Origin: Kuafuiihalomonas sp964473255
GTDB lineage: Bacteria > Myxococcota > Kuafuiibacteriia > Kuafuiibacteriales > Kuafuiibacteriaceae
DNA: 64,000 nucleotides
Reading direction: 5' to 3'
NCBI GenBank assembly: GCA_964473255.1
Contig: CAYYOT010000001.1
Location: 124,001-188,000 of the forward strand
Part shown: positions 53,722 to 63,095 of the stretch, piece by piece
Numbering within the stretch: the first letter of the stretch is position 1
How the letters are laid out: each line of letters begins with the position of its first letter
Made by a program: the position numbers and the translations under genes
Notes under the pieces: generated by a model
Database searches by the model: none
Told to the model about the DNA's origin: nothing
Seen by the model: only the letters and a program-made list of their open reading frames with translations

Positions 53722-55341
53722 ATGCGTTATGACCGCCACAATCGACGGCTCTTTCTGACCGGCGCCGGAAGCACGCTGGTGGCCGTGCCCTTTTTGACCT
53801 CGCTGCTGCCTCGACCGCTCCGTCGGGAGGCGGAGGCTGCCCCCCCGGCCATCCCGCGCCGCTTCGTAGCCCTGAAGACCTACAACGGCACGCCGCTGAA
53901 GGCCTTCTATCCGGGCGCGACGCCGGGTTTCGAAACCCACGGTGGCGACGGCCGCGTGCGTTTGACTCGACAGCTATCGGAGGCGACCGGCCGACACTCG
54001 GACGGAAATCGATACTTCGGTCACTGGGCACCGCTCTCCGACTTTGCCGCCGGAGGTGTGTCCGGCATCTTCGGTACGGAGTTCAATCGACATCACGACA
54101 ACATGACCCTGATCCGAGGCTTGGACATCATGCCCAACCTCAACCACAACCATGGCGGCATGCTCGGGAACTTCGGTCTCCGCACGAACGGGGTTGGCGG
54201 TCCTCTTCCCGGAGCGCGAATCAACGTGACCGCTGACCAGATAATGGCGGTCTCGCCCAACGTCTATCCCGCACCGCCGGTCGGCCCGCGGATCCTCCAT
54301 GTCGGTAGCCGGCGGAACACCTTTTCCTACGCTCCTTCCGATCCGGCCAACCTTCTCGCGACCGGACGTAGTGCCGTCCAGCAAGCCCAGGCATTCATCA
54401 ATCCTCGGACGGCGTTCGATGCCGTCCTCGCAGGAGTGGGCGGCGCCAGCGATGTTGCCCCGTCGGTGAAGCTCGTGGACCGGGTTGTCGAAGACTACCG
54501 GCGCGCTCAGAGGGGTCCGCTGCTGAGCGCCCGCGACCGCCAGGTACTGGAGCAGCACATGACGCGCCTCTCGGAGCTGGAGGCGAAACTCAACGCGAAC
54601 GTCACCGTGACCTGCTCCGAACCAGAAGCGCCCAGCAGCCTGGATACGGGAGGCGAGTTCAATGCCGACGCCGGCGACGTAACCCAGCTCTTCGACGACA
54701 TGGTCGACATCGTCGCCGTAGCCTTCGCGTGTGACGTGACGCGCCTGGCAACCATCGACGTGACGAAGATGGTCGTCACGGACGGCAACGATGTCTTCGG
54801 CATGGGCGACTCGGAAAACGCAAACTCCGCCGGGCGCGACAACTGGCACTTTCAGGCGCACGCTTGGGACGGCGATGCTATCCGCTGGCTGACCCAGGGC
54901 GCAGAGTGGGTTGCGGATGCCATCATCTTGCGCCTCCTCGATGCTTTGGCGGCTACCGAACAGCCGGACGGCGAGTCACTCCTCCATCACTCTCTCGTCA
55001 TGTGGAGCAACGAGCTGAGCTTCAATCACCTGAACTACAGCATTCCCACGTGCCTCTGGGGTCGGGCCGGCGGCTACATCAATGCCGGCCGCTACATCGA
55101 CTACATCGATCACGACCGTCCGGTGCGCTTCCGTCAGCACGACGGTCCGGTCATCGAAGGGGTGCAGTTCAACCGCATGATCGCCACGCTCTTCGCTGCG
55201 ATGAACGTCGAGCCCTCCGAATACGAGCTCACCCCCAACGGAGGCTTTGGCGAGACCCACCACGTGGACAAGGATAGCAACTGGGCCATCGACTACGACG
55301 CCTCGAACGTCCATCTTCCCCTTCCATCCATCACGATCTGA
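53722..55341 (+). CDS. DUF1552 family protein, Tat-type secreted
   Basis: 539 aa. The N-terminus DRHNRRLFLTGAGSTL is a twin-arginine signal (RRxFL), with hydrophobic VAVPFLTSLLP and a likely cleavage after REAEAA. The body begins RRFVALKTYNGTP, a standard DUF1552 start, and continues through LIRGLDIMPNLNHNHGG, PSVKLVDRVVEDYRRAQ and GESLLHHSLVMWSNELSF. DUF1552 proteins resemble the sulfatase/alkaline phosphatase fold in some searches, but no activity is established. Folded export by Tat fits a cofactor-containing partner of the preceding heme-motif protein. ATG at 53722 is four bases after that gene. It is convergent with the FG-GAP gene. Confidence 0.85.
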   Translation: MRYDRHNRRLFLTGAGSTLVAVPFLTSLLPRPLRREAEAAPPAIPRRFVALKTYNGTPLKAFYPGATPGFETHGGDGRVRLTRQLSEATGRHSDGNRYFGHWAPLSDFAAGGVSGIFGTEFNRHHDNMTLIRGLDIMPNLNHNHGGMLGNFGLRTNGVGGPLPGARINVTADQIMAVSPNVYPAPPVGPRILHVGSRRNTFSYAPSDPANLLATGRSAVQQAQAFINPRTAFDAVLAGVGGASDVAPSVKLVDRVVEDYRRAQRGPLLSARDRQVLEQHMTRLSELEAKLNANVTVTCSEPEAPSSLDTGGEFNADAGDVTQLFDDMVDIVAVAFACDVTRLATIDVTKMVVTDGNDVFGMGDSENANSAGRDNWHFQAHAWDGDAIRWLTQGAEWVADAIILRLLDALAATEQPDGESLLHHSLVMWSNELSFNHLNYSIPTCLWGRAGGYINAGRYIDYIDHDRPVRFRQHDGPVIEGVQFNRMIATLFAAMNVEPSEYELTPNGGFGETHHVDKDSNWAIDYDASNVHLPLPSITI

Positions 55342-55371
55342 ATCAGGACGCTCCGTACATCCGATCGAGCT

Positions 55372-58300
55372 TCAGCGGCCTCGGCGGCGAAGCCGATCGG
55401 CCGTGGCGATCAGGAACAGAACGAGGGGCCAGGTCGACCCGATCGGGACGAGCGGAGCGGGTGGGGGATCGAGATCGATGGTGTAGACGTCGCGCACCCC
55501 TCCGTCGGTGGCGCTGAAGAAGACCCTTTGGCCCTCGAGGGCGACGTCCTCGAAGCTGGTGAAGGTTGGGCTAGGCGTCCGTTCGTCGGCCAGGATTTGG
55601 ATCGTTGCGCCCGTCAAGGCGTAAAGTCCGTTTTCGGAGCTGTCGTTTTCGGCGGTGAATACGAATCGCCCTCCTTCGTAGGCGACCGTCGCATCGGTGA
55701 GACTGCCGATGGTGCCGCCGCCGTCCAGAGCGTCGCCGACCATGACTCGGCGAGTAATGGCCCCTCCGCTCCACAGGTAGAGTGTGGGCTGACTGGCGGC
55801 GTCATCGGCCACGAAAGCGACATCTGGTCCGGAAGCCGCGGCGCGCATGGTCGTGCTGAAGCCCCCTAGGGTGCCGCCCATCGACCCTTCGGGGTCCGGG
55901 GTGTTGCTGTTGGCGATGAGGACGGGGGCATTCTGCAGGACTTGGCGATACAGGCCCGGAGTACCCGATGAGTCTTCGGCGACGAAGACGAAGACGTTTC
56001 CCCGCACGGACCGCAGAACGAAGTCCGGACCGAGCTGTCCGGTGCCGTCGGGATCGGCGGTCTGGTCGTCCACGAGGACCGTCGGATTGCCGGCACCGGT
56101 ATCCAGATAGATGCCGGTGGCCGGGTTCGAGAAGATGATGTCGGTCCCGAGGCCTCCGACGTCGGGGGGCAAGGGTGCCCCGAGCGTCCCGCCGCCCGGG
56201 AGGGTCACGCCGGCGCCGCCGTACTCGGTCGAGATGTTCGACTGTTCGTCGATGCTATAGATCGCGTGGTCACCATCCTCGTCGAGGGCATCGAACACGA
56301 CAGACCCGTCGAGCACGCCGTACCCGAAGAAGTCTTCGAGCAGGAGCAGACCCGGAATGGCCACATCATTGCCGACGAGCTCCTCGATCCCGCTCGTCGA
56401 ACTCGCTCGATAGAGCGCACGCTTGTTGACGTCGGTCACGCCGAAGAACACGAACTCTTCGCCCGCGGCGACTGGGGCTCCGAGAAGAGACCAGCTGAGG
56501 GCTCCGGGTATCTGAGCGATCGGCTTCTGGGTCGCAGCGGAACCGACGCTCACCTCGAAGACACCCACGAAGTCTCCACCCGAGTCCTCGGCGACGAAGA
56601 TGACCGTGCTGCCGTCGATGGCCGTCTCACCGAAGCTCCCCGCGGGAATGGTGTTGCCGGGGAGGGTCGTTGCGATGTCGAAGAGCGTGTTGATGGTCGG
56701 TGAGGTGTCCGTCGCCCGGAAGATCCCCTCCACGTTCCCCGAACCATCAAAACCGATGAAGGCGACCTCGCCGTTGTCGAGGTCGCCGATCAGGTCGAAG
56801 GAGCCGAACGTATCGGTGGGGCTCGTTGGAATGGAGTCGCCGTCGTCGACGACGGTTCGCAACGGGGTAGTTCCGTCGCCGCGGTAGATCCCCGCCGACC
56901 CGATTCCGACGAAGGCGACGTCGCCATTGCGGATCGAGACCTCTTCGAAATCGGTGAAAGCGGTCGCGGCACCGGGGACGAGTGTGGTGGTGTCGGCGAT
57001 CAGCGTGAGCGCCGGAATCGGATCGCTGCTCGCCTTCAGCACGGCGGGTCCGCTGGCGGTATCGACGGTGAACGCGATCTCGCCTTGGCCCGACGCCAGC
57101 TCCAGAAAGGTCGTGGGGGTGGCACCCGAGCCCGGAAGTATCGTCGTCGTATCAACCACGGAAATGAGCGTGCGATTGCGGTCGCGAGCGATCCCACGGA
57201 TGGATCCGGTCGGGCCCGCCTGAAAATAGAAGTCTCCGTCCGAAACCTCGACCTGACCGAAGTCGGTCAGGTTGAAGGCCGGAAAGCCGGGGGTGGGTGT
57301 CGTGAGGTCGGCGATGCGGAACAAGGGCCCATTGTTCTCGATGCCGAAGATCCCGAGCTCGCAGCTGAAGATCGTGTCGTCGCCCTCGGTGTCGACGTCG
57401 ATGAACGTCGTGTCGAACGTTCCTGCCCCCGAGGGCACCGCCGTGTTGGCGCTGGCGATGATCTCGGTCGTGCCGCCGCTCTCCCGGTAGACGCCGCTTC
57501 GACCGAGGCCCGCACCGCCGATGAAGACGGTGTCTCCGCCTGACCCCGATAGTCCGCCGTTGGTCGCGAAGTCGGGTTCCGAGCCCGGCGCCGACCCCGA
57601 GGAGACTCCGGGCAAGATGGCCGAAGCGGGGAAGCTGGCGGGGATCTCGAAGGCATAGCTGGATCCGGCATCGCTTCCGGCGCTGGTGTCATCGGTGGGA
57701 TCCGTGCACAGGACCCGGCCCCCGGAGAGAGCGACGGCCGTCCCAAAGGAGCCGAAATCGACGCCGTCGCTGGGGGCGAGCTTCTGGCGCTGGCTCCAGC
57801 GGGTCCCCCTTCGTTCGAAGACGTAGGTGGCGCCGGTTCGAGCGAGTACGGTCTCGGCTCCCGTGGACCCGATGACCGCACGGTCGTCTTCCAGGTCTAC
57901 GTCAAAACCAAAGAACCAGGTCGCGCCTTGGTCGTCGGGAAGGAGGACCTGCTGCTCACTCCAGACCGTTGCCGTTCGAGTGAAGACATAGGCGGCACCG
58001 GTGAAGAAGCCCAACGCCGAGCTCTTCGAAGGGGCGCCGACGACGATGGTGTCGTCGTCGATGGTCACCGCATCTCCGAAAAAGTCGTTCGAGGCCGCGT
58101 CGGACGCGGTGAGCTTTCTTTGCTCGGACCACGTGCTTCCCGAACGAACGAAGACATAGGCGGCACCGGCAGAGGTCGGGGGCGGGGAGCCGGAGCCGAT
58201 GACGACCGAGTCTCCCGACACCGCAACGTCGATACCGAAGAGGTCTTCGGCCGCCGCATCGCTGGCTTCCAGCTTTTGCTGCTGGCTCCACGTGGTTCCG

Positions 58301-58875
58301 CTGCGCACGAAGACGTACGCCGAGCCGGCGCGAAGGCCGGCCGAGGTATCGTCGGACGATGATCCGCAGATGATGGTGTCTCCGTCGATGTCGAGGCTCA
58401 ACCCGAAGAAGTCATCGGCCGCCGCGTCGCTCGCTTCGAGTTTCTGCTGTTGGCTCCAGGTGGTCCCGCTGCGGAGGAAGACGTAGACCGAACCGGCGTC
58501 GACCCCGGCCGAAGTGTCGTCGAGGTCGGCGCCGACCGCGATGGTATCCCCGAAAATTGCAACGTCGATACCGAAGCGGTCCCCGGCTGCGGCATCGCCG
58601 GCCTCCAGCGTCTGCTGCTCCACCCAGTCCGAGCCTTGGCGGACGTAGACGATCGCGGAGCCGGCATCCAGACCGGCGGTCGTGTCGTCGGACGGTACGC
58701 CCACAACCAGGGTGTCACCATCGATGCCGACCGATTGGCCGAACGCGTCGGCGAGCGCTGCGCTTGCCGCCTCCAGCTTCTGCGTTTCGACGAAGGGCGC
58801 GGCCCCGAAAGCGGCGGCGGGGACCAGGCAAGACAATGCCGCGCCTACCGTGATCCGCGTCAGCTCCGAGTTCAT
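55372..58875 (-). CDS. Large secreted FG-GAP / beta-propeller repeat protein with CTERM-like tail
   Basis: 1167 aa. A signal peptide (SELTRITVGAALSCLVPAAA, cleavage near FGAAP) is followed by six to seven FG-GAP repeats (about 35-410), each with LEASDAAAGDRFG-type, VFVRSGTTWSQQQKLEAS and GDTIVVG elements. A second block (about 430-1135) has repeated units with NGDVAFVG / GEVAFIG and SIPTSPTDTFGSFD-type turns, a beta-propeller pattern seen in NxxGxxAF-type proteins. The end is IGSTWPLVLFLIATADRLRR, a short hydrophobic helix followed by an Arg cluster, like PEP-CTERM or IPTL-CTERM sorting tails. It is probably an outer surface protein. No catalytic residue is seen. ATG at 58875. Confidence 0.8.
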   Translation of the reverse strand: MNSELTRITVGAALSCLVPAAAFGAAPFVETQKLEAASAALADAFGQSVGIDGDTLVVGVPSDDTTAGLDAGSAIVYVRQGSDWVEQQTLEAGDAAAGDRFGIDVAIFGDTIAVGADLDDTSAGVDAGSVYVFLRSGTTWSQQQKLEASDAAADDFFGLSLDIDGDTIICGSSSDDTSAGLRAGSAYVFVRSGTTWSQQQKLEASDAAAEDLFGIDVAVSGDSVVIGSGSPPPTSAGAAYVFVRSGSTWSEQRKLTASDAASNDFFGDAVTIDDDTIVVGAPSKSSALGFFTGAAYVFTRTATVWSEQQVLLPDDQGATWFFGFDVDLEDDRAVIGSTGAETVLARTGATYVFERRGTRWSQRQKLAPSDGVDFGSFGTAVALSGGRVLCTDPTDDTSAGSDAGSSYAFEIPASFPASAILPGVSSGSAPGSEPDFATNGGLSGSGGDTVFIGGAGLGRSGVYRESGGTTEIIASANTAVPSGAGTFDTTFIDVDTEGDDTIFSCELGIFGIENNGPLFRIADLTTPTPGFPAFNLTDFGQVEVSDGDFYFQAGPTGSIRGIARDRNRTLISVVDTTTILPGSGATPTTFLELASGQGEIAFTVDTASGPAVLKASSDPIPALTLIADTTTLVPGAATAFTDFEEVSIRNGDVAFVGIGSAGIYRGDGTTPLRTVVDDGDSIPTSPTDTFGSFDLIGDLDNGEVAFIGFDGSGNVEGIFRATDTSPTINTLFDIATTLPGNTIPAGSFGETAIDGSTVIFVAEDSGGDFVGVFEVSVGSAATQKPIAQIPGALSWSLLGAPVAAGEEFVFFGVTDVNKRALYRASSTSGIEELVGNDVAIPGLLLLEDFFGYGVLDGSVVFDALDEDGDHAIYSIDEQSNISTEYGGAGVTLPGGGTLGAPLPPDVGGLGTDIIFSNPATGIYLDTGAGNPTVLVDDQTADPDGTGQLGPDFVLRSVRGNVFVFVAEDSSGTPGLYRQVLQNAPVLIANSNTPDPEGSMGGTLGGFSTTMRAAASGPDVAFVADDAASQPTLYLWSGGAITRRVMVGDALDGGGTIGSLTDATVAYEGGRFVFTAENDSSENGLYALTGATIQILADERTPSPTFTSFEDVALEGQRVFFSATDGGVRDVYTIDLDPPPAPLVPIGSTWPLVLFLIATADRLRRRGR

Positions 58876-58893
58876 TGGCCGCCCTCGGACCCT

Positions 58894-58922
58894 CAGTTAA
58901 GAGGCACGAATCGAATTTGCAA
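58894..58922 (-). promoter_or_regulatory. Putative promoter of the FG-GAP gene
   Basis: TTGCAA (58917-58922), 17 bases, TAACTG (58894-58899) on the minus strand, followed by a leader of about 11 bases with GAGGGCGGCCA before the ATG at 58875. The 128-base gap to the hutG 3' end shows nothing else recognisable. Confidence 0.4.
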
Positions 58923-59003
58923 CGCGTCCTGCCTCCGGTCATCGAAATGACACGATCGCTCCCGTCCTTCGCCTCGTGGGGCGCATCTTCTTCGCGTGAG
59001 CGT

Positions 59004-59786
59004 CTATTTCACGGGCGTTGCGAAGGCGGTGAGCATTCCTTTCAAGAGGGGCCGGAGGCGGGCGGCGCGTGACTCGTCGAAGGGGTAGGGGGGCGCCTCG
59101 CCCATGTAAGTCGCTTGGCTGAGCTCGAGCTGGAAGGCATGGACGTCATCGGGCGCACCGTAGGTACGCGTGATGTAGCCTCCCTTGAATCGCCCATCCT
59201 CGACCCAGGTATAGGGGCTGGCTCTGGCAACTCTTGCGACCGCGGCCGCGCGGTCCTTCGAGCAAGATCTGCCTTCGTTTGTGCCGAGGTTGAGGTCGGG
59301 GAGGCTCCCGTCGAAGAGCTTCGGGACGCGGCTCTTTATCGAATGCGCGTCCCAGAGACACGCAATGCCGTGACGACGTTTGATGCGGTCGAGTTCGTGA
59401 GCCAGCGCTTGATGATAGGGCTCCCAGTAGCGGTGTCGTCGCTCCTTGACTTCCTCCGCCGTGGGCTCGGCATCTGCGTAGATCGGGTCGCCTTCGAACG
59501 TGGTCGTGGGGACGAAGGTCGATTCGAAGCGTCCGGGGTACAGCGGCTCTCGACCCGGCGAGCGATTGAGATCGACCACGTAGCGGGAATGGGTGGCGAT
59601 GATGACCGTGGCGTCGAGCGCGTCGACGAAGCCGTAGAGTTGCGCGACATGCCAGTCGGTGTCGGGCAAAGCGGCCGCCTTCGGCGTGAAGCGCGAGGCG
59701 ATGTCCTCGGGGACGACGCGACCATCGTGAGGAATGCTCACGAGTAGTGGGGACGACCCCCGGCGAAGCTCGAACGTTGGAATCAT
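59004..59786 (-). CDS. hutG: N-formylglutamate deformylase / N-formylglutamate amidohydrolase
   Basis: 260 aa. It removes formate from N-formylglutamate in the last step of one histidine catabolism branch. The family pattern is complete: SPLLVSIPHDGRVVPE, DTDWHVAQLYGF, ATHSRYVVDLNRSP, a zinc-type CLWDAHSIKSRVP and FQLELSQATYM near the end. ATG at 59786 overlaps the hutH TGA (ATGA). Using this enzyme implies a pathway with formiminoglutamate deiminase (HutF), which, like HutI, is not in the window. The family is distinct from the arginase-like formiminoglutamase, so the name hutG is used here in the deformylase sense. Confidence 0.93.
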   Translation of the reverse strand: MIPTFELRRGSSPLLVSIPHDGRVVPEDIASRFTPKAAALPDTDWHVAQLYGFVDALDATVIIATHSRYVVDLNRSPGREPLYPGRFESTFVPTTTFEGDPIYADAEPTAEEVKERRHRYWEPYHQALAHELDRIKRRHGIACLWDAHSIKSRVPKLFDGSLPDLNLGTNEGRSCSKDRAAAVARVARASPYTWVEDGRFKGGYITRTYGAPDDVHAFQLELSQATYMGEAPPYPFDESRAARLRPLLKGMLTAFATPVK

Positions 59787-61321
59787 GGGTTCGCTTCCGA
59801 GGGGAGAATGCCGGCGCACCACGGTCGAAGAGTCCCGCTCATGACCAGCTCCCGCACGGCGAGGAGGTCGGGGCCGAAAAACCGGTCTTCTTGATAGGCG
59901 GGGACGGCCGCTCGAATCTTCGCCCAGATCGCCTCCCGGGGTTCGGAGCTTCGCAGCGGCCGCAGCAGATCGATCGCTTGGCACGCCGCAAGGAGTTCGA
60001 TGCCCGCGACCTGACACGCGTTGTCGGCGGCGATCGAAGATCGCCGCGCACCGAGCGTCGCCATGCTCACGTGGTCTTCTTGATTCGCCGACGTGGGGAT
60101 GCTGTCCACCGAGGCGGGATGAGCCATCATCTTGTTCTCGGAGACGAGGGCTGCCGCCGTGACCTGCGCGATCATGAAACCCGAGTTTACGCCGCTGTCT
60201 CGGACGAGGAACGCGGGGAGGCCGCTCATCTTGGGGTCGACGAGGAGGGCCAATCGGCGTTCGGACAGCGAGGCGATCTCGGTGACGGCCATCGCGATCA
60301 TGTCGGCGGCAAACGCCACCGGCTCAGCGTGAAAGTTGCCGCCGGATCGCGAATCACCATCGTCGGGGAATATCAGGGGATTGTCGGTCACCGCGTTGGC
60401 CTCGATGGCCAGAAGCTCGCTCGCCTTGCGCAGGAGGTCCAGGCAAGCACCCATGACCTGCGGTTGGCAGCGGAGAGAGTACGGGTCCTGAACCTTGTCG
60501 CAGTCGCGGTGGGACGCGTGGATCTCGCTATCCCCCAAGATGTCGCGCGCGACGCGGGCAAAATCGATCGCGCCCGGATGACCGCGCGCTTCGTGGATCC
60601 GCGGGTCGAACGGATCGTGGCTGCCCTTCAGTGCGTCGACGGACACCATCCCCGCCGCGGTCGCCGCTGCGAACGCATTCTCTGCGGAAAAGAGCGCCAC
60701 CAGCGCGAGGGCGGTCGATGCCTGCGTCCCGTTCAGGAGCGCGAGTCCTTCCTTTGGCCCCAAGAGCACGGGGGTTCGTCCCACGCGCGACCAGGCCTCC
60801 GTCGCAGGGAGGCGCTCGCCGCGATAGCGGACAGAGCCCTCGCCGATCAGGGCCGCGCTCACGTGCGCGAGAGGCGCCAGATCACCAGAGGCCCCCACCG
60901 ATCCCTGCGCCGGCACTTCGGGAAGCAGGTCGTGCTCGAGCATGGCCGAGAGGGCATCGACGACGTCGCGCCGTACGCCCGAGTGACCGCGGGCGAGGCT
61001 CGCGATCTTCAAAGCGATCATCAATCGTATGACCGCGTCGTCGAGAAGAGGCCCGACGCCGCAGGCATGCGAGAGCACGAGCTTGCGCTGTAGCTCCTCG
61101 AGCCGGGCGCGAGGAATCGCCGTATTGGCGAGCAGTCCGAAACCCGTATTGACGCCGTACACGATCCGGCCCGACGCGAGGAGGTCGGCGACCGCCCGAG
61201 CGGCGGCGTCGATGGCTTGGTAAGCGGATGCGTCGAGCACGACGGCCCCGGGATGCGTCCAGAACTCCCGGAGCTCGGCCAGAGTGAGGCGACCCGGCAC
61301 GAGAGGACGCGGCTGATTCAT
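59783..61321 (-). CDS. hutH: Histidine ammonia-lyase
   Basis: 512 aa. It converts histidine to urocanate and ammonia. The MIO cofactor is formed from A144-S145-G146 in GSVGASGDLAPLAH. The catalytic Tyr is in RIVYGVNTGFGLLA (Y55). Conserved NPLIF (TDNPLIFPD) and QEDHVSM (SANQEDHVSMA) motifs are present. ATG at 61321 overlaps the hutU TGA (ATGA); the frame is open further upstream inside hutU but not coding for HAL. It is central in hutU-hutH-hutG, so all three are probably translated from one message. Confidence 0.97.
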   Translation of the reverse strand: MNQPRPLVPGRLTLAELREFWTHPGAVVLDASAYQAIDAAARAVADLLASGRIVYGVNTGFGLLANTAIPRARLEELQRKLVLSHACGVGPLLDDAVIRLMIALKIASLARGHSGVRRDVVDALSAMLEHDLLPEVPAQGSVGASGDLAPLAHVSAALIGEGSVRYRGERLPATEAWSRVGRTPVLLGPKEGLALLNGTQASTALALVALFSAENAFAAATAAGMVSVDALKGSHDPFDPRIHEARGHPGAIDFARVARDILGDSEIHASHRDCDKVQDPYSLRCQPQVMGACLDLLRKASELLAIEANAVTDNPLIFPDDGDSRSGGNFHAEPVAFAADMIAMAVTEIASLSERRLALLVDPKMSGLPAFLVRDSGVNSGFMIAQVTAAALVSENKMMAHPASVDSIPTSANQEDHVSMATLGARRSSIAADNACQVAGIELLAACQAIDLLRPLRSSEPREAIWAKIRAAVPAYQEDRFFGPDLLAVRELVMSGTLRPWCAGILPSEANP

Positions 61322-62994
61322 CGGCGTTCGATCATGGGGAGGTCGAGACTCCGTTGGCGGGCGGTCTCGACGGCGAGTTCGTACCCGGCGTCGGCGTGCC
61401 TCATGACGCCGGTTCCCGGATCGTTGAAGAGGACGCGCTCGATGCGACGGGCCGCTTCCTCGGTTCCGTCGCAGCAGATGACGACCCCGGAGTGCTGAGA
61501 AAAGCCCATGCCGACGCCGCCTCCGTGGTGGATGGAGACCCAGGTGGCGCCCGAGGCCACGTTCAGCATCGCGTTCAGCAGTGGCCAGTCCGAAACGGCG
61601 TCCGAGCCGTCCCTCATGGCCTCGGTTTCTCGGTTGGGGCTCGCCACCGAGCCCGAGTCGAGGTGGTCCCGTCCGATGACGACCGGCGCCCGCAGCTCCC
61701 CCCGGGCGACCATCTCGTTGAAGGCCACGCCGAGTCGGTGGCGCTGACCGAGACCGACCCAACAAATCCGCGACGGGAGTCCCTGGAAGGCGATCCGCTC
61801 CCGAGCCATGTCGAGCCAGTTGTGAAGGTGCGGGTCGTCGGGGATCAGCTCCTTCACTTTGGCGTCGGTGCGATAGATGTCCTCGGGGTCACCGGATAGC
61901 GCCACCCAGCGGAAGGGGCCTACGCCGCGACAGAACAGTGGACGCACGTAGGCTGGTACGAAGCCGGGAAAATCGAAAGCGCGCTCTACGCCCTCGTCGA
62001 GGGCGATCTGGCGGATGTTGTTGCCGTAATCGAAGGTCGGAATGCCCTCGCCATGGAAGTCGAGCATCGCCTGGACGTGCTTGGCCATGCTGGCGCGGGC
62101 GGCCGCCTCGACCTCATCCGGCGCCGAGCGACGTTTTTCGTCCCACGCTTCGACGGTCCAGCCCTCCGGCAGATAGCCGTTGATCGGGTCGTGCGCCGAG
62201 GTCTGGTCGGTCACGGCGTCGGGTCGGACGCCGCGGCGGACCAGCTCGGGCAGGACCTCCGCGGCGTTGCCGAGCAGCCCTACCGACATTGCACGGCCCG
62301 ATCGCGTTGCTTCGGCGATCAGGTCCAGAGCTTCGTCCAAGGACTCGGTCATCCGGTCGAGATAGCGAGTGGCGAGGCGCTTTTCGATGCGGCTCCGCTG
62401 GCACTCTACCGCCAGCAGCGAGGCGCCGGCCATGGTTGCTGCGAGAGGCTGGGCTCCACCCATGCCGCCGAGGCCCGCGGTCAAGATCCACTTTCCCGTG
62501 AGGTCTCCGCCGAAGTGCTGGCGGCCCATCTCCACGAAGGTTTCGTACGTACCCTGAACGATCCCCTGGCTCCCGATGTAGATCCACGCGCCTGCGGTCA
62601 TCTGACCGAACATCATGAGGCCCTCGCGGTCGAGCTCGTTGAAGTGCTTCCACGTAGCCCAGTGGGGTACGAGATTCGAGTTCGCTATCAGGACCCGCGG
62701 CGCGTCGGCGTGCGTGCGGAATACGCCCACCGGCTTGCCGCTCTGCACGAGCAGCGTCTGGTCGTCTTCGAGCCGACGCAGAGTCTCGACGATCGCATCG
62801 TAGCAGGTCCAGTTGCGGGCTGCGCGACCGATGCCGCCATACACCACCAGATCCTCGGGGCGCTCGGCGACCTCGGGGTCGAGATTGTTCATGAGCATGC
62901 GCAGCGGCGCTTCGGTCAGCCAGCTTCTGGCGCTCTTCTCCGGTCCCCGGGGGGCGCGGATCGTGCGGTAGGGGTCGCGTCTCGGATCCGTCAT
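61318..62994 (-). CDS. hutU: Urocanate hydratase (urocanase)
   Basis: 558 aa. It hydrates urocanate to imidazolonepropionate using tightly bound NAD as an electrophile. The urocanase signature region is ILTAGLGGMGGAQPLAATMA, with the active-site Cys in AFQQ-type ISWVG-like RICWVGLGQRH and the conserved SQHSGVV near the end (GVGMGFSQHSGVVI). ATG at 62994 has AGAGGGAGACGACGC upstream, a good Shine-Dalgarno. It is first in the hut operon. The 101 bases to the next gene contain TTGCAG and TAAAGT boxes at poor spacing, so I do not call a promoter. No HutC-type repressor is visible. Confidence 0.97.
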   Translation of the reverse strand: MTDPRRDPYRTIRAPRGPEKSARSWLTEAPLRMLMNNLDPEVAERPEDLVVYGGIGRAARNWTCYDAIVETLRRLEDDQTLLVQSGKPVGVFRTHADAPRVLIANSNLVPHWATWKHFNELDREGLMMFGQMTAGAWIYIGSQGIVQGTYETFVEMGRQHFGGDLTGKWILTAGLGGMGGAQPLAATMAGASLLAVECQRSRIEKRLATRYLDRMTESLDEALDLIAEATRSGRAMSVGLLGNAAEVLPELVRRGVRPDAVTDQTSAHDPINGYLPEGWTVEAWDEKRRSAPDEVEAAARASMAKHVQAMLDFHGEGIPTFDYGNNIRQIALDEGVERAFDFPGFVPAYVRPLFCRGVGPFRWVALSGDPEDIYRTDAKVKELIPDDPHLHNWLDMARERIAFQGLPSRICWVGLGQRHRLGVAFNEMVARGELRAPVVIGRDHLDSGSVASPNRETEAMRDGSDAVSDWPLLNAMLNVASGATWVSIHHGGGVGMGFSQHSGVVICCDGTEEAARRIERVLFNDPGTGVMRHADAGYELAVETARQRSLDLPMIERR

Positions 62995-63095
62995 GCGTCG
63001 TCTCCCTCTGACCGACCGGCTCGTTGCCGGAAGCGTCGCCCGTCCCCTACTTTACTTGGTCCGCGCGGCCAATACTGCAACCGACGAAGCCCGCC

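Noticed and set aside
58876..59003. Possible small RNA or gene in the hutG to FG-GAP gap
   Set aside because: 128 bases hold only a promoter-like pair for the FG-GAP gene and no conserved structure or coding frame.
59747..61093. About 448-codon plus-strand frame opposite hutH and hutG
   Set aside because: It is antisense to clear histidine genes with complete catalytic motifs, and its protein is rich in Arg/Gly/His without recognisable pattern.
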